NCBI RefSeq assembly: GCF_015674855.1
Contig: NZ_JADMLG010000002.1
Span: 558,001 to 622,000, forward strand
DNA length: 64,000 nt
Reading direction: 5' to 3'
DNA from: Nocardia bovistercoris
Lineage (GTDB): Bacteria > Actinomycetota > Actinomycetes > Mycobacteriales > Mycobacteriaceae
A program made the translations under genes and the position numbers. Of the stretch, positions 8,535-17,900 are shown piece by piece (positions within the stretch are counted from its first letter, which is position 1; every line of letters begins with the position of its first letter). The notes below the pieces were generated by a model, which was not told the origin of the DNA, did no database searches, and saw nothing but the letters and a program-made list of their open reading frames with translations.

Positions 8535-9872
8535 ATGAGCCTGCTCAGCTTCACGGTTCGCAACCACAAGAGCATCAGGAATGAGGTCACGGTCGATCTC
8601 GCACGCCCGTCGTTGCGGACTCTTCAGCCACGGGACGGCGACTGGGGTGCTGCGACATACCCGATTGCGGGGATCTTCGGCGGTAACGCGACCGGGAAGT
8701 CCGCTGTGCTGGATGGGCTCCGGTACACGTTCTCAGCGATCAGTCTTTCCGCCACGGCTTGGCAGGCATCGAAGTCGATGCGCCGGGCGCCGTTCCGGCT
8801 CGACGGGACGGCTCGGACCTCATCGAGCACCTACGAGCTCGATTTCGTCCACGATGGACGTCGTCATCTGTACGGCTTCGAGGTGGACCATGACGGGATC
8901 AAACGCGAGTGGCTGCGCGACGTACCCAACTCGCGATGGCGCACGCTGATGGATCGCGACCGGGAAGCCGACACGTTGACATTCCACCAGAGCCTGCACA
9001 CGAAGATCGAGGTGACAGGGCGCGAGCTGGTGCTCAGCCGGGCATTGTTGCTGCACGACTCACCCCTGTACCCCATGGCTGATGATCTGGTCTCAGGCTT
9101 CGACTGCGTGCTGGTGAAGGACTCCCATCGCGAGGCGCGCCTGTCGAAGATCGCGGACTCGCTGGCAGAGGGGACCATCACCTTTGCCGACCTCGAGGCG
9201 CTGCTCCAGGTCGCCGACATCGGCGTCGTGAAGGTCAGCATCGAGGAGACCAAAATCCCCGATCACATACGCCGCGTATTCAGCAGAATCTGGCTCGAGC
9301 TGCGCGAAGAGGACGACACGCCCGGCGACGCTGCCGTCGACAACAACGACGAAGAGCTCAGCGAACTGGACGACGACCAACTCGCTCAGGTGGTGCGGCA
9401 TCTGACCTTCACCCACCGCGGCACTGACGACGAATGCCCAGAGTTCTCCATCCAAGACGAAAGCGACGGGACGATCGCCTGGCTCGCCATCGCGGTGCCT
9501 GCGCTGGAGGCGCTGCGAAAGGGCGGGCTGCTCCTCGTCGACGAGATCGACGCGAGCCTGCATCCCCATCTCCTCGAGGTCTTGTTGGGGGCGTTCGCGG
9601 ATCCCCTGGTCAACAATCGGCAGGCGCAGCTCGTCTTCACGAGCCACGAGTCCTACGTCCTCTCACCGCTGAGTGAGGTGAAGTTGGAGCCCGAGCAGGT
9701 CTGGCTTACGGACAAGACCTATGAGGGCGTCACCGAGCTGACCTGTCTGGCCGACTTCCCCAAGCATCCCGACGCGAATGTGGCGCGGCGATACCTCACC
9801 GGCCGGTACGGCGGGACCCCGCGGCTCTCGCCGAGCACACTGACAGCGCTCGTCGGCTCACAGGCACGCTGA
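8535..9872 (+). CDS. RloA/AbiLi-like AAA ATPase (phage defence)
   Basis: A 445-aa ABC/SMC-like ATPase of the AAA_21 type. N-terminal FTVRNHKSIRNEVTVDL is the usual opening strand set of these proteins; Walker A GGNATGKS is at residues 49-56; a Walker B LLLVDEIDASLHP and the later switch-like VFTSHE lie in the C-terminal third, with a signature-like SDGT before them. A RloB-type gene follows after 2 nt, which identifies the pair as RloA/RloB, the architecture known from the AbiL abortive-infection system. The ATPase is thought to sense infection and gate a Toprim-like partner. It sits in a cluster of other defence genes, and the AT-rich leader suggests horizontal acquisition. Confidence 0.85.
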   Translation: MSLLSFTVRNHKSIRNEVTVDLARPSLRTLQPRDGDWGAATYPIAGIFGGNATGKSAVLDGLRYTFSAISLSATAWQASKSMRRAPFRLDGTARTSSSTYELDFVHDGRRHLYGFEVDHDGIKREWLRDVPNSRWRTLMDRDREADTLTFHQSLHTKIEVTGRELVLSRALLLHDSPLYPMADDLVSGFDCVLVKDSHREARLSKIADSLAEGTITFADLEALLQVADIGVVKVSIEETKIPDHIRRVFSRIWLELREEDDTPGDAAVDNNDEELSELDDDQLAQVVRHLTFTHRGTDDECPEFSIQDESDGTIAWLAIAVPALEALRKGGLLLVDEIDASLHPHLLEVLLGAFADPLVNNRQAQLVFTSHESYVLSPLSEVKLEPEQVWLTDKTYEGVTELTCLADFPKHPDANVARRYLTGRYGGTPRLSPSTLTALVGSQAR

Positions 9873-9874
9873 GG

Positions 9875-10642
9875 ATGAAGGCACGCAAGGAGGGCGGGCG
9901 TACCGGCAGGCCCAAGAGACAACCCGCCCGGCGCATCCTCGTGGTTACCGAGGGAACACGGACGGAACCCCAATATGTCGAAGGCTTGAATCGCTACCTG
10001 CGCAGCAGAGGTACGACCGCTGTCGTGAAATCAGTCCCCGTCGGCAAGGACCCGATTAAGGTGGTCCTGAAGGGCATCGAGATTCGCGACAAGGCGGCGA
10101 GCGATAGTAAGGACTACGACGTCTGTGTCTGCCTGGTCGATGTCGACCAGCACGAGGGGCTGCCAGCTGCCTGCCGGCTTGCCGCGCGCGAATCGATCCT
10201 TCTGCTCGTCTCGAATCTCAAGTTCGAGGCTTGGCTGCGATGGCACGCCGAGGACAAGCACTCTGCGCTGAGCACCTCGCAGCTCGACGACCTCACTGCC
10301 AAGCTCGGACTGATCACGAAGAAGATGCTCGCACCGACTTTTCCGTTCCATGCCGTACACGGGGCATGTGAGATCGCTCGCCGAGTGGACCCCGATTTGG
10401 AGGCCGGGAGAAGTGGATCTCATGCTCGGGCGATGAGACCGGTGAGACGGGACTACTGCACGTTGAGGCGGAACTCGACCACGGGTCGAACCCTGCCGGA
10501 CCCTCTTGGCGCACCGACTACCTGGTTCGTCGTCAAGTTGTCCGACTACGGCACACCTCCGCGTTGTGGCACGACACAACGTCACGACGAAGGCGCGATG
10601 TACTCACACCGCAGGTCTGACACCTTTGCGATGTGCTCGTAA
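9875..10642 (+). CDS. RloB/AbiLii-like Toprim-type protein, C-terminus probably disrupted
   Basis: A 255-aa open frame. The first 178 residues are a RloB-like protein: a basic N-terminus, VVTEGTRTEPQYVEGL at 23-38 with the conserved glutamate, the acidic VCLVDVDQHEGL at 86-97, then SNLKFEAWLRWH at 113-124 and the terminal ARRVDPDLEAG. The Toprim-like acidic residues would bind metal and support nuclease activity. After DLEAG (about 10,410) the family normally continues with a Gly-X-Asn-Pro-Ser segment and ends; here that segment is garbled, the +1 frame begins GEVDL and soon stops, and the remaining tail is low-complexity and runs 61 bases into the convergent vapC. I infer an old frameshift or 3' replacement. 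Activity is doubtful. Confidence 0.75.
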   Translation: MKARKEGGRTGRPKRQPARRILVVTEGTRTEPQYVEGLNRYLRSRGTTAVVKSVPVGKDPIKVVLKGIEIRDKAASDSKDYDVCVCLVDVDQHEGLPAACRLAARESILLLVSNLKFEAWLRWHAEDKHSALSTSQLDDLTAKLGLITKKMLAPTFPFHAVHGACEIARRVDPDLEAGRSGSHARAMRPVRRDYCTLRRNSTTGRTLPDPLGAPTTWFVVKLSDYGTPPRCGTTQRHDEGAMYSHRRSDTFAMCS

Positions 10643-10995
10643 TCGCGGTCTGCGGCGAGCACCGTCGCGTCGTTCACGATGGCGTAGCCCGCGATGAGGA
10701 TATCGAGGGATCCGGCCGCACAGACGAGCCCCGCGTTCCACAGCGCCGCCTGAATATCGAGCACTAGCGATTCGTCAGGTGCATGCTCGAGCGGGAACCC
10801 GAGGGAGATCTGCTCTCGGTAGTGCGTGTGCTCCTCGGGCGTCCGGGCACTGTGGCAGAACTCGAGCACCTGCGGCGTACAGGTAACGAACAGATCGGAC
10901 GGCGCCCGCTCGATACGACGCAGCCGCGCGGTGATACCCGGATCTCCAGTGGCCAGCCTCGCCCAGACCGAGTTGTCGACAAGGTAGTCGGTCAC
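10582..10995 (-). CDS. VapC-type PIN-domain toxin
   Basis: A 137-aa PIN-domain ribonuclease toxin. The N-terminal YLVDNSVWARL gives the first acidic residue and Asn-Ser pair, the central E in VLEFCHSA is the second, and DILIAGYAI plus AADRDYEHIA supply the C-terminal acidic residues of the metal site. Length is typical of VapC. Its start overlaps the stop of the upstream antitoxin as ATGA, the normal vapBC coupling. The 3' end overlaps the extended frame of the RloB-like gene by 61 nt, which I attribute to decay of the latter. Confidence 0.88.
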   Translation of the reverse strand: MTDYLVDNSVWARLATGDPGITARLRRIERAPSDLFVTCTPQVLEFCHSARTPEEHTHYREQISLGFPLEHAPDESLVLDIQAALWNAGLVCAAGSLDILIAGYAIVNDATVLAADRDYEHIAKVSDLRCEYIAPSS

Positions 10996-11210
10996 GCGGA
11001 CCGGGACTCGTCCGGAGAGTCCACCGGCGCGCCGAGCTCGTTCTCGAGGTCGGTCAGGCCCGCGATCCCGTCGATCATCGCACCCTTCTGCTTCGAGGCG
11101 ATGAGTCGGCGCAACGCGAGATCGAGGACGGCGCGGTTCGACCGCTCGCCCGTGAGCGCCCTGGCACGCTCGATCAACCGCGGATCCAGGTCGACACTGG
11201 TGACTGCCAT
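10992..11210 (-). CDS. VapB-type antitoxin
   Basis: A 72-aa antitoxin of the type with an N-terminal ribbon-helix-helix-like DNA-binding part (TSVDLDPRLIERARAL, then SNRAVLDLALRRLIAS) and a C-terminal tail (GLTDLENELGAP) that wraps the PIN toxin. The start ATG at 11210 is preceded by GAGAGGGG. It is first in the vapBC operon, with a consensus TATAAT just upstream, and presumably represses it with the toxin as co-repressor. A decayed paralogue lies at 6773-6998. Confidence 0.87.
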   Translation of the reverse strand: MAVTSVDLDPRLIERARALTGERSNRAVLDLALRRLIASKQKGAMIDGIAGLTDLENELGAPVDSPDESRSA

Positions 11211-11227
11211 GATGGCCCCCTCTCGCA

Positions 11228-11250
11228 GGTTATATGACTGATTATATACC
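11228..11250 (-). promoter_or_regulatory. vapBC promoter with AT-rich dyad
   Basis: On the minus strand a perfect TATAAT -10 box occupies 11241-11246, about 30 nt before the vapB start. It is embedded in an imperfect dyad made of TATAT (11231-11235) and ATATA (11244-11248). A site of this kind overlapping the -10 suits autorepression by the VapBC complex. No clear -35 was found. Confidence 0.55.
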
Positions 11251-11257
11251 GCGCGGC

Positions 11258-11448
11258 TTAGTGGAGACTATCCCAGCCATACCGAGAGTCCCCCTCAAGC
11301 ATGGGAACCAGATCAAGGTCGGCGACGATGCGCCCGTTTCGATGACCCTCGATATAGGCCTCAACGCGTCCTCGAACTGTTCGATAGCGGCGATCAGTGC
11401 GTCCTGCGTCAAGTCCTCGAGCGCCACGTCGGCACAGTAAGCGACCAC
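11258..11448 (-). pseudogene. Frameshifted small gene, function unknown
   Basis: Two overlapping minus-strand frames join into one sensible protein if a single base is restored near 11350. One frame gives VAYCADVALEDLTQDAL then AIEQFEDAL; the other continues AYIEGHRNGRIVADLDLVPMLEG and ends GWDSLH-stop at 11258. Both parts have coding-like composition and the same sense. I do not recognise the family. In-frame stops lie upstream of 11448, so the 5' end may also be damaged. A sequencing error is an alternative to a true frameshift. Confidence 0.5.
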
Positions 11449-11604
11449 ACCGATAGCACGGATGTCGGCACAGCCTTCGCCCTATCAGCCACCCGCGCAA
11501 GGACCTGTCTGCAATGGACAGCTCTGCGACTACCCTGAACCACAGTCGGTTTCAGACTTCCGACGAAGAAGGTGGCGCCAAGTGAATGCGGTTCTGACAA
11601 GTGA

Positions 11605-12024
11605 TTATCTCAGAGCCAGCGTCTCCACCGGCTGACCAGTGATCTCAGCGATGAGATCGAAATCTTTGTCGATGGCGAGCACCGTAAGCCCGGCCTTCTC
11701 CGCGGTGGCCGCGATAAGGAGGTCCGGAATGGAAGGTGCACGATGTTGCCCCCGGTCCGCCAGTAACATCTGCACCTCGAATGCGCGGTCCTCCATCGCA
11801 GGCGTCAGGTGCTCGATGGGCATGAGCGACAAAGGCGGCAGGTCGAATGCCTCACGTCCAGCGCTACCCGAGCGCGCGGAGAAGCCGAGTTCGAGCCGCG
11901 TCACCGCCGACAGTCGTACCAACCCGCGGGTGATTCGCGCGTTCCAATGCTCAATGCGCGCGGCTTGACCGGCCTGCATCCGGACGTATGCCGACTTGTC
12001 GACCAGCCAGTGGGTCACCGCCAC
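11605..12024 (-). CDS. VapC-type PIN-domain toxin
   Basis: A 139-aa PIN-domain toxin, different from the one at 10582. It begins [12 protein letters not shown] with the first Asp, has a central RLELGFSAR with the conserved Glu, then [15 protein letters not shown] and [14 protein letters not shown] with the C-terminal acidic cluster. Its ten-base overlap with the antitoxin gene implies coupled translation. Its last 21 bases are repeated exactly at 7053-7073, indicating a past recombination or duplication. Confidence 0.88.
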   Translation of the reverse strand: MAVTHWLVDKSAYVRMQAGQAARIEHWNARITRGLVRLSAVTRLELGFSARSGSAGREAFDLPPLSLMPIEHLTPAMEDRAFEVQMLLADRGQHRAPSIPDLLIAATAEKAGLTVLAIDKDFDLIAEITGQPVETLALR

Positions 12025-12239
12025 GCGTCATCCATCACCGATGGGTCCGCCAAGTCCACGAACGCCGCGGCCGAACGGCCCCAATCGTCAGCCGTAAGCG
12101 TCACATCGGAGCTCACGCCCGCCTCGCGTTCGAGCTTCCGACGCAGGAATTCATTGCGCGACAATCCGAGCGCGTCTGCCTCGGCGTCGATCCTTTCGAC
12201 CGCCGCGTCACTCAGTCCACGAATTAGTACGTTTGTCAT
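12015..12239 (-). CDS. FitA/VapB-like ribbon-helix-helix antitoxin
   Basis: A 74-aa antitoxin. The first 45 residues, with [19 protein letters not shown] and [14 protein letters not shown], form an Arc-type ribbon-helix-helix; the C-terminal tail [17 protein letters not shown] is the usual toxin-binding segment ending just inside vapC. I use ATG 12239, which has GGAGGT 7 nt upstream, rather than the ATG three codons earlier at 12248, which would overlap that site. A dyad 20-35 nt upstream is the likely autoregulatory operator. Confidence 0.85.
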   Translation of the reverse strand: MTNVLIRGLSDAAVERIDAEADALGLSRNEFLRRKLEREAGVSSDVTLTADDWGRSAAAFVDLADPSVMDDAWR

Positions 12240-12259
12240 GAACACCACCTCCGGCCGGA

Positions 12260-12275
12260 TGATATCATGTTATCA
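12260..12275. promoter_or_regulatory. Candidate vapBC operator
   Basis: TGATA and TATCA flank six bases (12260-12275) as an exact inverted repeat immediately upstream of the antitoxin ribosome-binding site. It is AT-rich against a GC-rich background, as expected for a ribbon-helix-helix antitoxin site overlapping the promoter. Confidence 0.5.
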
Positions 12276-12422
12276 CACTCCAACTAGGAGGTCTCTCGCC
12301 CAACCTGCGCCTGCGTTCGAGCGAAGTTCGGTCCCGTCGATGTCGTCGAGGAATCCAGCACGCTGCTTCCACGGCTGAACCGAGAATTCACACTGTCGGC
12401 GGCTAACGTCAACGATCACCTG

Positions 12423-12736
12423 ATGATGCCCGAGTCACTTGACGGCGTCCGACCCTTGCCCGGGCGACCGGAGCGACCTCGCCATCAGATCACCACCCTG
12501 ATCGCAGACAACGGCTACGACTACCCGCGCGTGTACGACGATCTACGCCAACGGGGATCACCGGCGATATCCCGCGCCGCGCGGCACCTGAGACAAGGTC
12601 CCACCAGACGCTAAATCGTGAATAGGCCTTGGCTCTGCTCCACCAACACCGCCTCGCTATCCGCCAGGAATGCCGCACCGACATCCATCAAGAATCCCTA
12701 CTAGCCGAAGTCGTTCACTTCCCCTACAGCCCGATC
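12423..12736 (+). mobile_element. Degraded IS5-like transposase fragment
   Basis: The plus strand carries pieces of a DDE transposase in different frames. LIADNGYDYPRVYDDLRQRG at about 12,505-12,564 resembles the segment around the second catalytic Asp of IS5-family enzymes. About 12,630-12,737, in another frame, reads LLHQHRRLAIRQE and DIHQESLLAEVVHF, resembling the transposase C-terminus. The N-terminal half and clear terminal inverted repeats were not found, so it is a remnant. It separates the toxin-antitoxin island from the conserved ychF gene. Bases 12,276-12,422 hold no recognisable gene. Confidence 0.5.
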
Positions 12737-12752
12737 TAATTCTTCGCAACAC

Positions 12753-13832
12753 CTATACGTTGAAGCGGAATTCGACTACGTCGCCGTCGGACATTATGTA
12801 GTCCTTGCCTTCCATGCGGACCTTGCCCGCGGCTTTGGCGGCCGCCATGGAACCGGCTTCCACGAGGTCGGTGTAGGCGACGATTTCGGCTTTGATGAAA
12901 CCGCGTTCGAAGTCGGTGTGGATCACGCCTGCGGCTTTGGGGGCGGTGTCGCCCTGGTGGATGGTCCAGGCTCGGGCTTCTTTGGGGCCCGCGGTGAGGT
13001 AGGTCTGGAGGCCGAGGGTGTGGAAGCCCGCGCGGGCGAGGGCGTGCAGGCCCGGTTCGGTCTGGCCGATGGATTCGAGGAGTTCGAGGGCGGATTCGTC
13101 GTCGAGTTCGAGGAGTTCGGCTTCTACCTTGGCGTCGAGGAAGACGGCGTCGGCGGGGGCTACGGCGGCGCGGAGTTCGGCGACTTTCGCTTCGTCGGTG
13201 AGGATCGATTCGTCGGCGTTGAAGACGTAGAGGAAAGGCTTGGTGGTCAGCAGGGAGAGTTCTTTGAGGAGTTCGGTGTCCACCTTGGCGCCTGCCGAGA
13301 ACAGGGTTTTGCCCGAGTCGAGGATTTCCTGCGCGGTTTTGGCGGCGTCGGCGATCGGTTTACGGTCCTTCTTGATCTTGGCTTCTTTCTCGAAGCGCGG
13401 GACCGCTTTCTCCAGGGTTTGCAGGTCGGCGAGGATCAGTTCGGTTTCGATGACCTCGATGTCGGCGGTCGGGTCGACCTTGCCGTCGACGTGCACCACG
13501 TCGTCGTCGGCGAAGACGCGAACGACCTGGCAGATGGCGTCGGCTTCGCGGATGTTGGCGAGGAATTTGTTGCCGAGTCCCGCGCCTTCGGAGGCGCCTT
13601 TCACGATGCCCGCGATGTCGACGAAGGACACGACGGCGGGCACGATGCGTTCGGAACCGAAGATCTCGGCGAGCTTGCCGAGGCGGGGGTCGGGCAGTGG
13701 GACCACCCCGACGTTCGGCTCGATCGTCGCGAACGGGTAGTTCGCGGCCAGCACGTCGTTCTTGGTCAGCGCGTTGAACAGCGTCGACTTTCCGACGTTG
13801 GGCAGGCCGACAATTCCGAGGGTGAGACTCAC
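12753..13832 (-). CDS. ychF: Ribosome-associated ATPase YchF (Obg-like)
   Basis: A 359-aa YchF/OLA1-type P-loop NTPase. The N-terminus has the G1 motif GLPNVGKSTLFNAL, switch regions ending in ATIEPNVGVVPLPD, and G3 FVDIAGIVKGASEGAGLGN; NADE appears where the G4 NKxD motif would be, the known basis for ATP rather than GTP preference. The C-terminus is the TGS-like domain with ARAWTIHQGDTAPKAAGVIH and the terminal YIMSDGDVVEFRFNV. Length is standard. It binds ribosomes and modulates translation and stress responses. It is the left end of the block that mirrors the M. tuberculosis Rv1092c-Rv1112 order (Rv1112 equivalent). Confidence 0.97.
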   Translation of the reverse strand: MSLTLGIVGLPNVGKSTLFNALTKNDVLAANYPFATIEPNVGVVPLPDPRLGKLAEIFGSERIVPAVVSFVDIAGIVKGASEGAGLGNKFLANIREADAICQVVRVFADDDVVHVDGKVDPTADIEVIETELILADLQTLEKAVPRFEKEAKIKKDRKPIADAAKTAQEILDSGKTLFSAGAKVDTELLKELSLLTTKPFLYVFNADESILTDEAKVAELRAAVAPADAVFLDAKVEAELLELDDESALELLESIGQTEPGLHALARAGFHTLGLQTYLTAGPKEARAWTIHQGDTAPKAAGVIHTDFERGFIKAEIVAYTDLVEAGSMAAAKAAGKVRMEGKDYIMSDGDVVEFRFNV

Positions 13833-13871
13833 GAGGTAGAGAGTCTACGCGGCGGGAACGGCCGGGTGGCG

Positions 13872-14795
13872 TCAGGGGATCAGGACCACTTTGCCCCGGT
13901 TGGCGCGGGCTTCGATGACCTCATGGGCGCGGGCGGCGTCCTCCAGCGCGAACTGTTCGTGCACGGCGGCACGCAGCTGGCCCGCGGCGAAGTACTGCCA
14001 CAGGTCCTGGCGCCAGTGGTCGTAGACGTCGGGGGTTTCGTGGGCGATGCGCGCGATCTGGAATCCGGTCACCGTTTTCGCGCCGAGCAGCAGGTCGTGG
14101 GCCGCGACGAGTCCGCCGCCGGAGCCGAACGCGACCAGGCGGCCACCGGGGGCGACGGCGGCGAGGGCCGGACCGAGGAGGTCGCCGCCGACGGCTTCGA
14201 GCGCGTAGTCGACCGGTTCGCCCCACGAAGCGTCGCCGTAGGTGATCACCTCGTCTACGCCGAGTTCGAACAGGAAGTCGGCCTTGGCGAGGTCGGAGAC
14301 AGCGGCGACGACGCGTTTCGCGCCGCGCACGCGCGCCAACTGGACCGCGAGATGACCGACACCGCTGGCCGCGGCGGTGACGAGGACCGATTCGCCGGAT
14401 TTCGGGTTCGCGGCGTCGAGGGCTCCGAGCGCGACCAGTCCGCCGCGCACCAACGCCACGGCGTCGACGGCGGACGCGCCGTCGGGGATGGTCGAGGCCA
14501 TCGACGCCTTCAATAAGGCGTATTCGCCGTAGGCGTGCCCGAAGCACAGGCCGACGACCCGATAGCCGGGCATCCAGTCGGCCACCGCGTCGCCCACCGA
14601 GATCACCTCACCGGCGACCTCACCGCCCAGCGGACTCGGTTCGGCCGCCTCACGCGTCTTGCGCACCACCGGCAGCGTCACTCCGATCGCGTGCACGCGA
14701 ATGAGCAGTTCGCCGGGGCCCGGTGTCGGGATCTCGGCCGACATCACCTCGAGCACCTCGGGCCCACCGTTGCGCTCGTAACCGACCCGACGCAT
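13872..14795 (-). CDS. Zinc-independent MDR-family quinone oxidoreductase-like protein
   Basis: A 307-aa medium-chain dehydrogenase/reductase of the quinone-oxidoreductase type. The GroES-like N-terminal half contains PGPGELLIRVHAIGV and GGEVAGEVISVGDAV. The Rossmann half has VLVTAAASGVGHLAVQLAR (NADPH-binding AxxGxxG) and ends with the family hallmark ANRGKVVLIP. Structural and catalytic zinc ligands are absent, as in zeta-crystallin-like reductases. I start at ATG 14795 with GGAGG 6 nt upstream; four extra codons upstream are possible. It follows ychF on the same strand with a 39-nt gap from its stop to the ychF start, but no functional link is evident. Substrate unknown. Confidence 0.88.
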   Translation of the reverse strand: MRRVGYERNGGPEVLEVMSAEIPTPGPGELLIRVHAIGVTLPVVRKTREAAEPSPLGGEVAGEVISVGDAVADWMPGYRVVGLCFGHAYGEYALLKASMASTIPDGASAVDAVALVRGGLVALGALDAANPKSGESVLVTAAASGVGHLAVQLARVRGAKRVVAAVSDLAKADFLFELGVDEVITYGDASWGEPVDYALEAVGGDLLGPALAAVAPGGRLVAFGSGGGLVAAHDLLLGAKTVTGFQIARIAHETPDVYDHWRQDLWQYFAAGQLRAAVHEQFALEDAARAHEVIEARANRGKVVLIP

Positions 14796-14900
14796 CACTA
14801 CCTCCATTGCTAGCCAGGAGGCGTAACGGTAACCGGAGGGCGGGGTGATCTCACCTATCCGTGTGCCCGGTTGTGCGCGATCTCACCGACCGCGTCCCGA

Positions 14901-17900
14901 TCAAATCGGGCGGTTCCCACGCTCCCACCACGGAGTCACGGTCTCGCTCATGATCCGTTCGCAAGTGGCGTCATCGACAGTACGGCGCAGGATTTCGAGG
15001 AACTCGTCGTCGGGCAGCATGGCGCGCACACCGCTCAGTACGCCCATATCGTCTTCCTCATCACCCTGGACTCCCTCGGCCTGGATCGCCACGATTTCGG
15101 GATACCGTTCCTGACGTAGCAACAGCCTGGCCAGGATGCCCCGCACGAAGCGTCGTTCGTGAAGGTGTTGCGGCAACGAGCCGGTATTCAGTATCAGCGC
15201 CCGGCGCAGCCAGCGTTCGGCGGCTTCGTCCTCGCGCTCCGGTCGCTCGACCGCGTCGCCTCCGAGTTTCCGGTAGCAGACCGCCTTCTCGAAGGGCACC
15301 TCGCATTCCTCCGTCGCGCGCACCAACCCTTCGCTCCACGAACGGGATTCATCATCCTCGGCGAAGCGGGCGCACATCTCGGCGAGCCCGTCGACCAAGC
15401 GGAGCGTCATGGTGTAGTTGTCGCGTCGGGAGTTGACGACGAACGCACGCACCCCGGCGTCGACGGCAAGGTCGGGTTGTCCGGCCTCGGCGGCCAGATC
15501 CGCCAGGCCACCCGCGGTTTCGACGGCATCCCCCCAGTGCTCGGCGGCGACAGCCTCCTCGTGCGCGTGCACGAAGTGGTCCCACGCCTCCGACAGGTCA
15601 CCTTCGGCATACAGTACCCGGCCCGCCAAGATGTCGATCCGCCACGCCGCGCTCACCTTTCGCGGACGACGGCTGCGCAGGTCGTCGAACAGGGCGCGCG
15701 CGTCGGCGATCCGATCCTCGTCGAGGGCCCGCACGATCTCGTAGGTCACCGCATCGACCACGGAGTCACCCTGACCGATCACCCTGGCCAGATTCTGCAT
15801 GTGTTGTGCGCGTTCCGTGGTCTCCGAACTGGTCAGCTCGAATTCCTCGGACATCGTCAGGGTCGCTTCGGCCACCATGGCGGCCATTCCGTGCGACTGG
15901 AGACTCTCGAACATCCCGCGTGCCTCGTCCAACTGCGCCTTGACCCGCGCGAGATCGTCCGGCGTCTCGGCCGCGTCGCCCATTTCGAGCGCGGTGAGGA
16001 AGAGCAGCATCGCGCGAGAGGAGCGGTTGCCAGTTCGGTCGACAATATCCGCGAGCGCCTCCAGCGTGGACCGGAACGCGGCGCGATCGTTGCCTTCGAG
16101 CGCGTTCAACGCCGTGAATCGGAGGATGTCGCCCTCGAACGTGGGATTCCCGCCCGTCGAGGCGAGGAGGTCCAGCGCGGCCTGTAGATACCTCGCGGCC
16201 TCGAAGGTGTCGCCGCGCAGGTTGAGGTCGATCGCCGTCACATACGACTTGACCGCACGCACCGCAGGATGATCGACGCTGTCGCCGTAGCCTTCTGCGC
16301 GCGCGATCCAATCCCGAACGGGCACATCCCCGACATCGCCCAGCGACAGCAGCCCCAGCATCAAACAGGTGATCGCGCACAGATTGTCGTTGCCCGCCGC
16401 CTCCGCGGAGCCCAGCGCACGGTGATACCACACGGCCGCACCGCCGAGATCGCCGCGCACTTGCGACAGATCGCCCAGCACCATCGAGCTGCGAGCCTCG
16501 TTGAGGCGGTCACCATAGGTCGCGGCCTGCGTTCGGGCTCGACGCAGCGTCGCATCGGCGAGTTCGATGTTTCCGCTGGTCAACTCGATGCTGCCGAGCA
16601 GATGAGTCGCCGCGGCCACGTACATCGGCGTCTGGAAGTCGGCCGCGAGTTTCGCGGCCCGCTGGGCGGCGCGCCGCGCCTCGGCTATCTCCGCACGCAC
16701 CAGGTGCACACTGGCGAGCTGGATAGTCGCGATGATCTCGGCTTCCGCTCCGATGAGGTCGAGCACACTGGCGAAACCCGAGCCCGAGGACTGTTGGACC
16801 GATTGGGGACCGTAGGCCACCACACCGGCGATCTCCTGCACCCGCCGCAGTCCCGATTCCGAACGCCGCGAGGCGTTGCCGAGCGCGACCAGTTCCAAGG
16901 CTTCCTCGGCCAGTCGTCTCGCCTCATCGAAATCGCCGCTTTCGCTGGCGAGCGTGCCTGCCAGCGCGTTGCCGAGAGCCCGTAGAACCGGGTCCAGTTC
17001 GCCTCCGTGTGCGAGAGATTCCTCGAGCAGCGCCACCGCGGCCGCGAACTCTCCCGCCCGTTGCAGGGCGAAGGCGACGGTCAGGGAGCAGATCGATTCG
17101 AGCAACGGCTCACCGCTGCCGCGCACCTCGACAATCGCGCGCCGCCCCTCGGCGACCGCGTCATCGAGCCTGCCGAGCATGCAGTACGCGCTGACGACGG
17201 CCAGTCTCGCTGAGCCGCGCTCCACATCGGAGGTCTCCGGCCTGCGGATCAGGTCCCTGGTCAGCAGGATCACTTTCTCCGCGGCCGCAGGCGTGCCGAT
17301 GCTGAACAACGAAAGGACGAGTTCGTCGGTGATCTTCGCGGCCGCGTCCGTGCCCGCACCTGCCATCAGGTGGTAGTGCACTTCGTCCACGCAGGTGGTG
17401 TCCGTGAATTCGAAGTCGCCGCTGTCGACCAGCCGATCTTCGCGCCACCGCCAGTAATTGGCCGCGCGCAGGTGCGCACGCCGCATATCCCGCCCGCTCG
17501 AATCCTCGAGGAACGCCTTGACCGCGTTGGGCACCGAGTAGGTCTGGCCGTGGGCGTCGGGATCGAAGCCGTGGTAGACCAGGCCCCAGGTCATGGCGAT
17601 GCGCATGGCGCGCTCGCGATTCATTTCGAGCGGGGTCCTCCGTGCGAGTCGACCCGAGCTCGCTTGCGTCACCGTGACGGCGTAGTCGTCCGGTCGGTCG
17701 GGATTCAGCACATCATCGACGGCTTCCGGAGCCTGTTCCGCCAGTTGCCAATTCACGCCGATGGTGTCCACCGGCATCCGATAGACGGTGAGACCGCGCA
17801 CCATTCGACCGACCGGATCGTTGGGCGTCCACTGCGCGGCGATGCGATCGAGTTCACTGTCCACACCCACGCGACGCAACGCCTGATCCACCGCTTCGTC

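Noticed and set aside
12918..14516. 532-codon plus-strand open frame
   Set aside because: It is the antisense shadow of ychF and the MDR reductase; the Gly/Val/Glu-rich product is an artefact of high GC.
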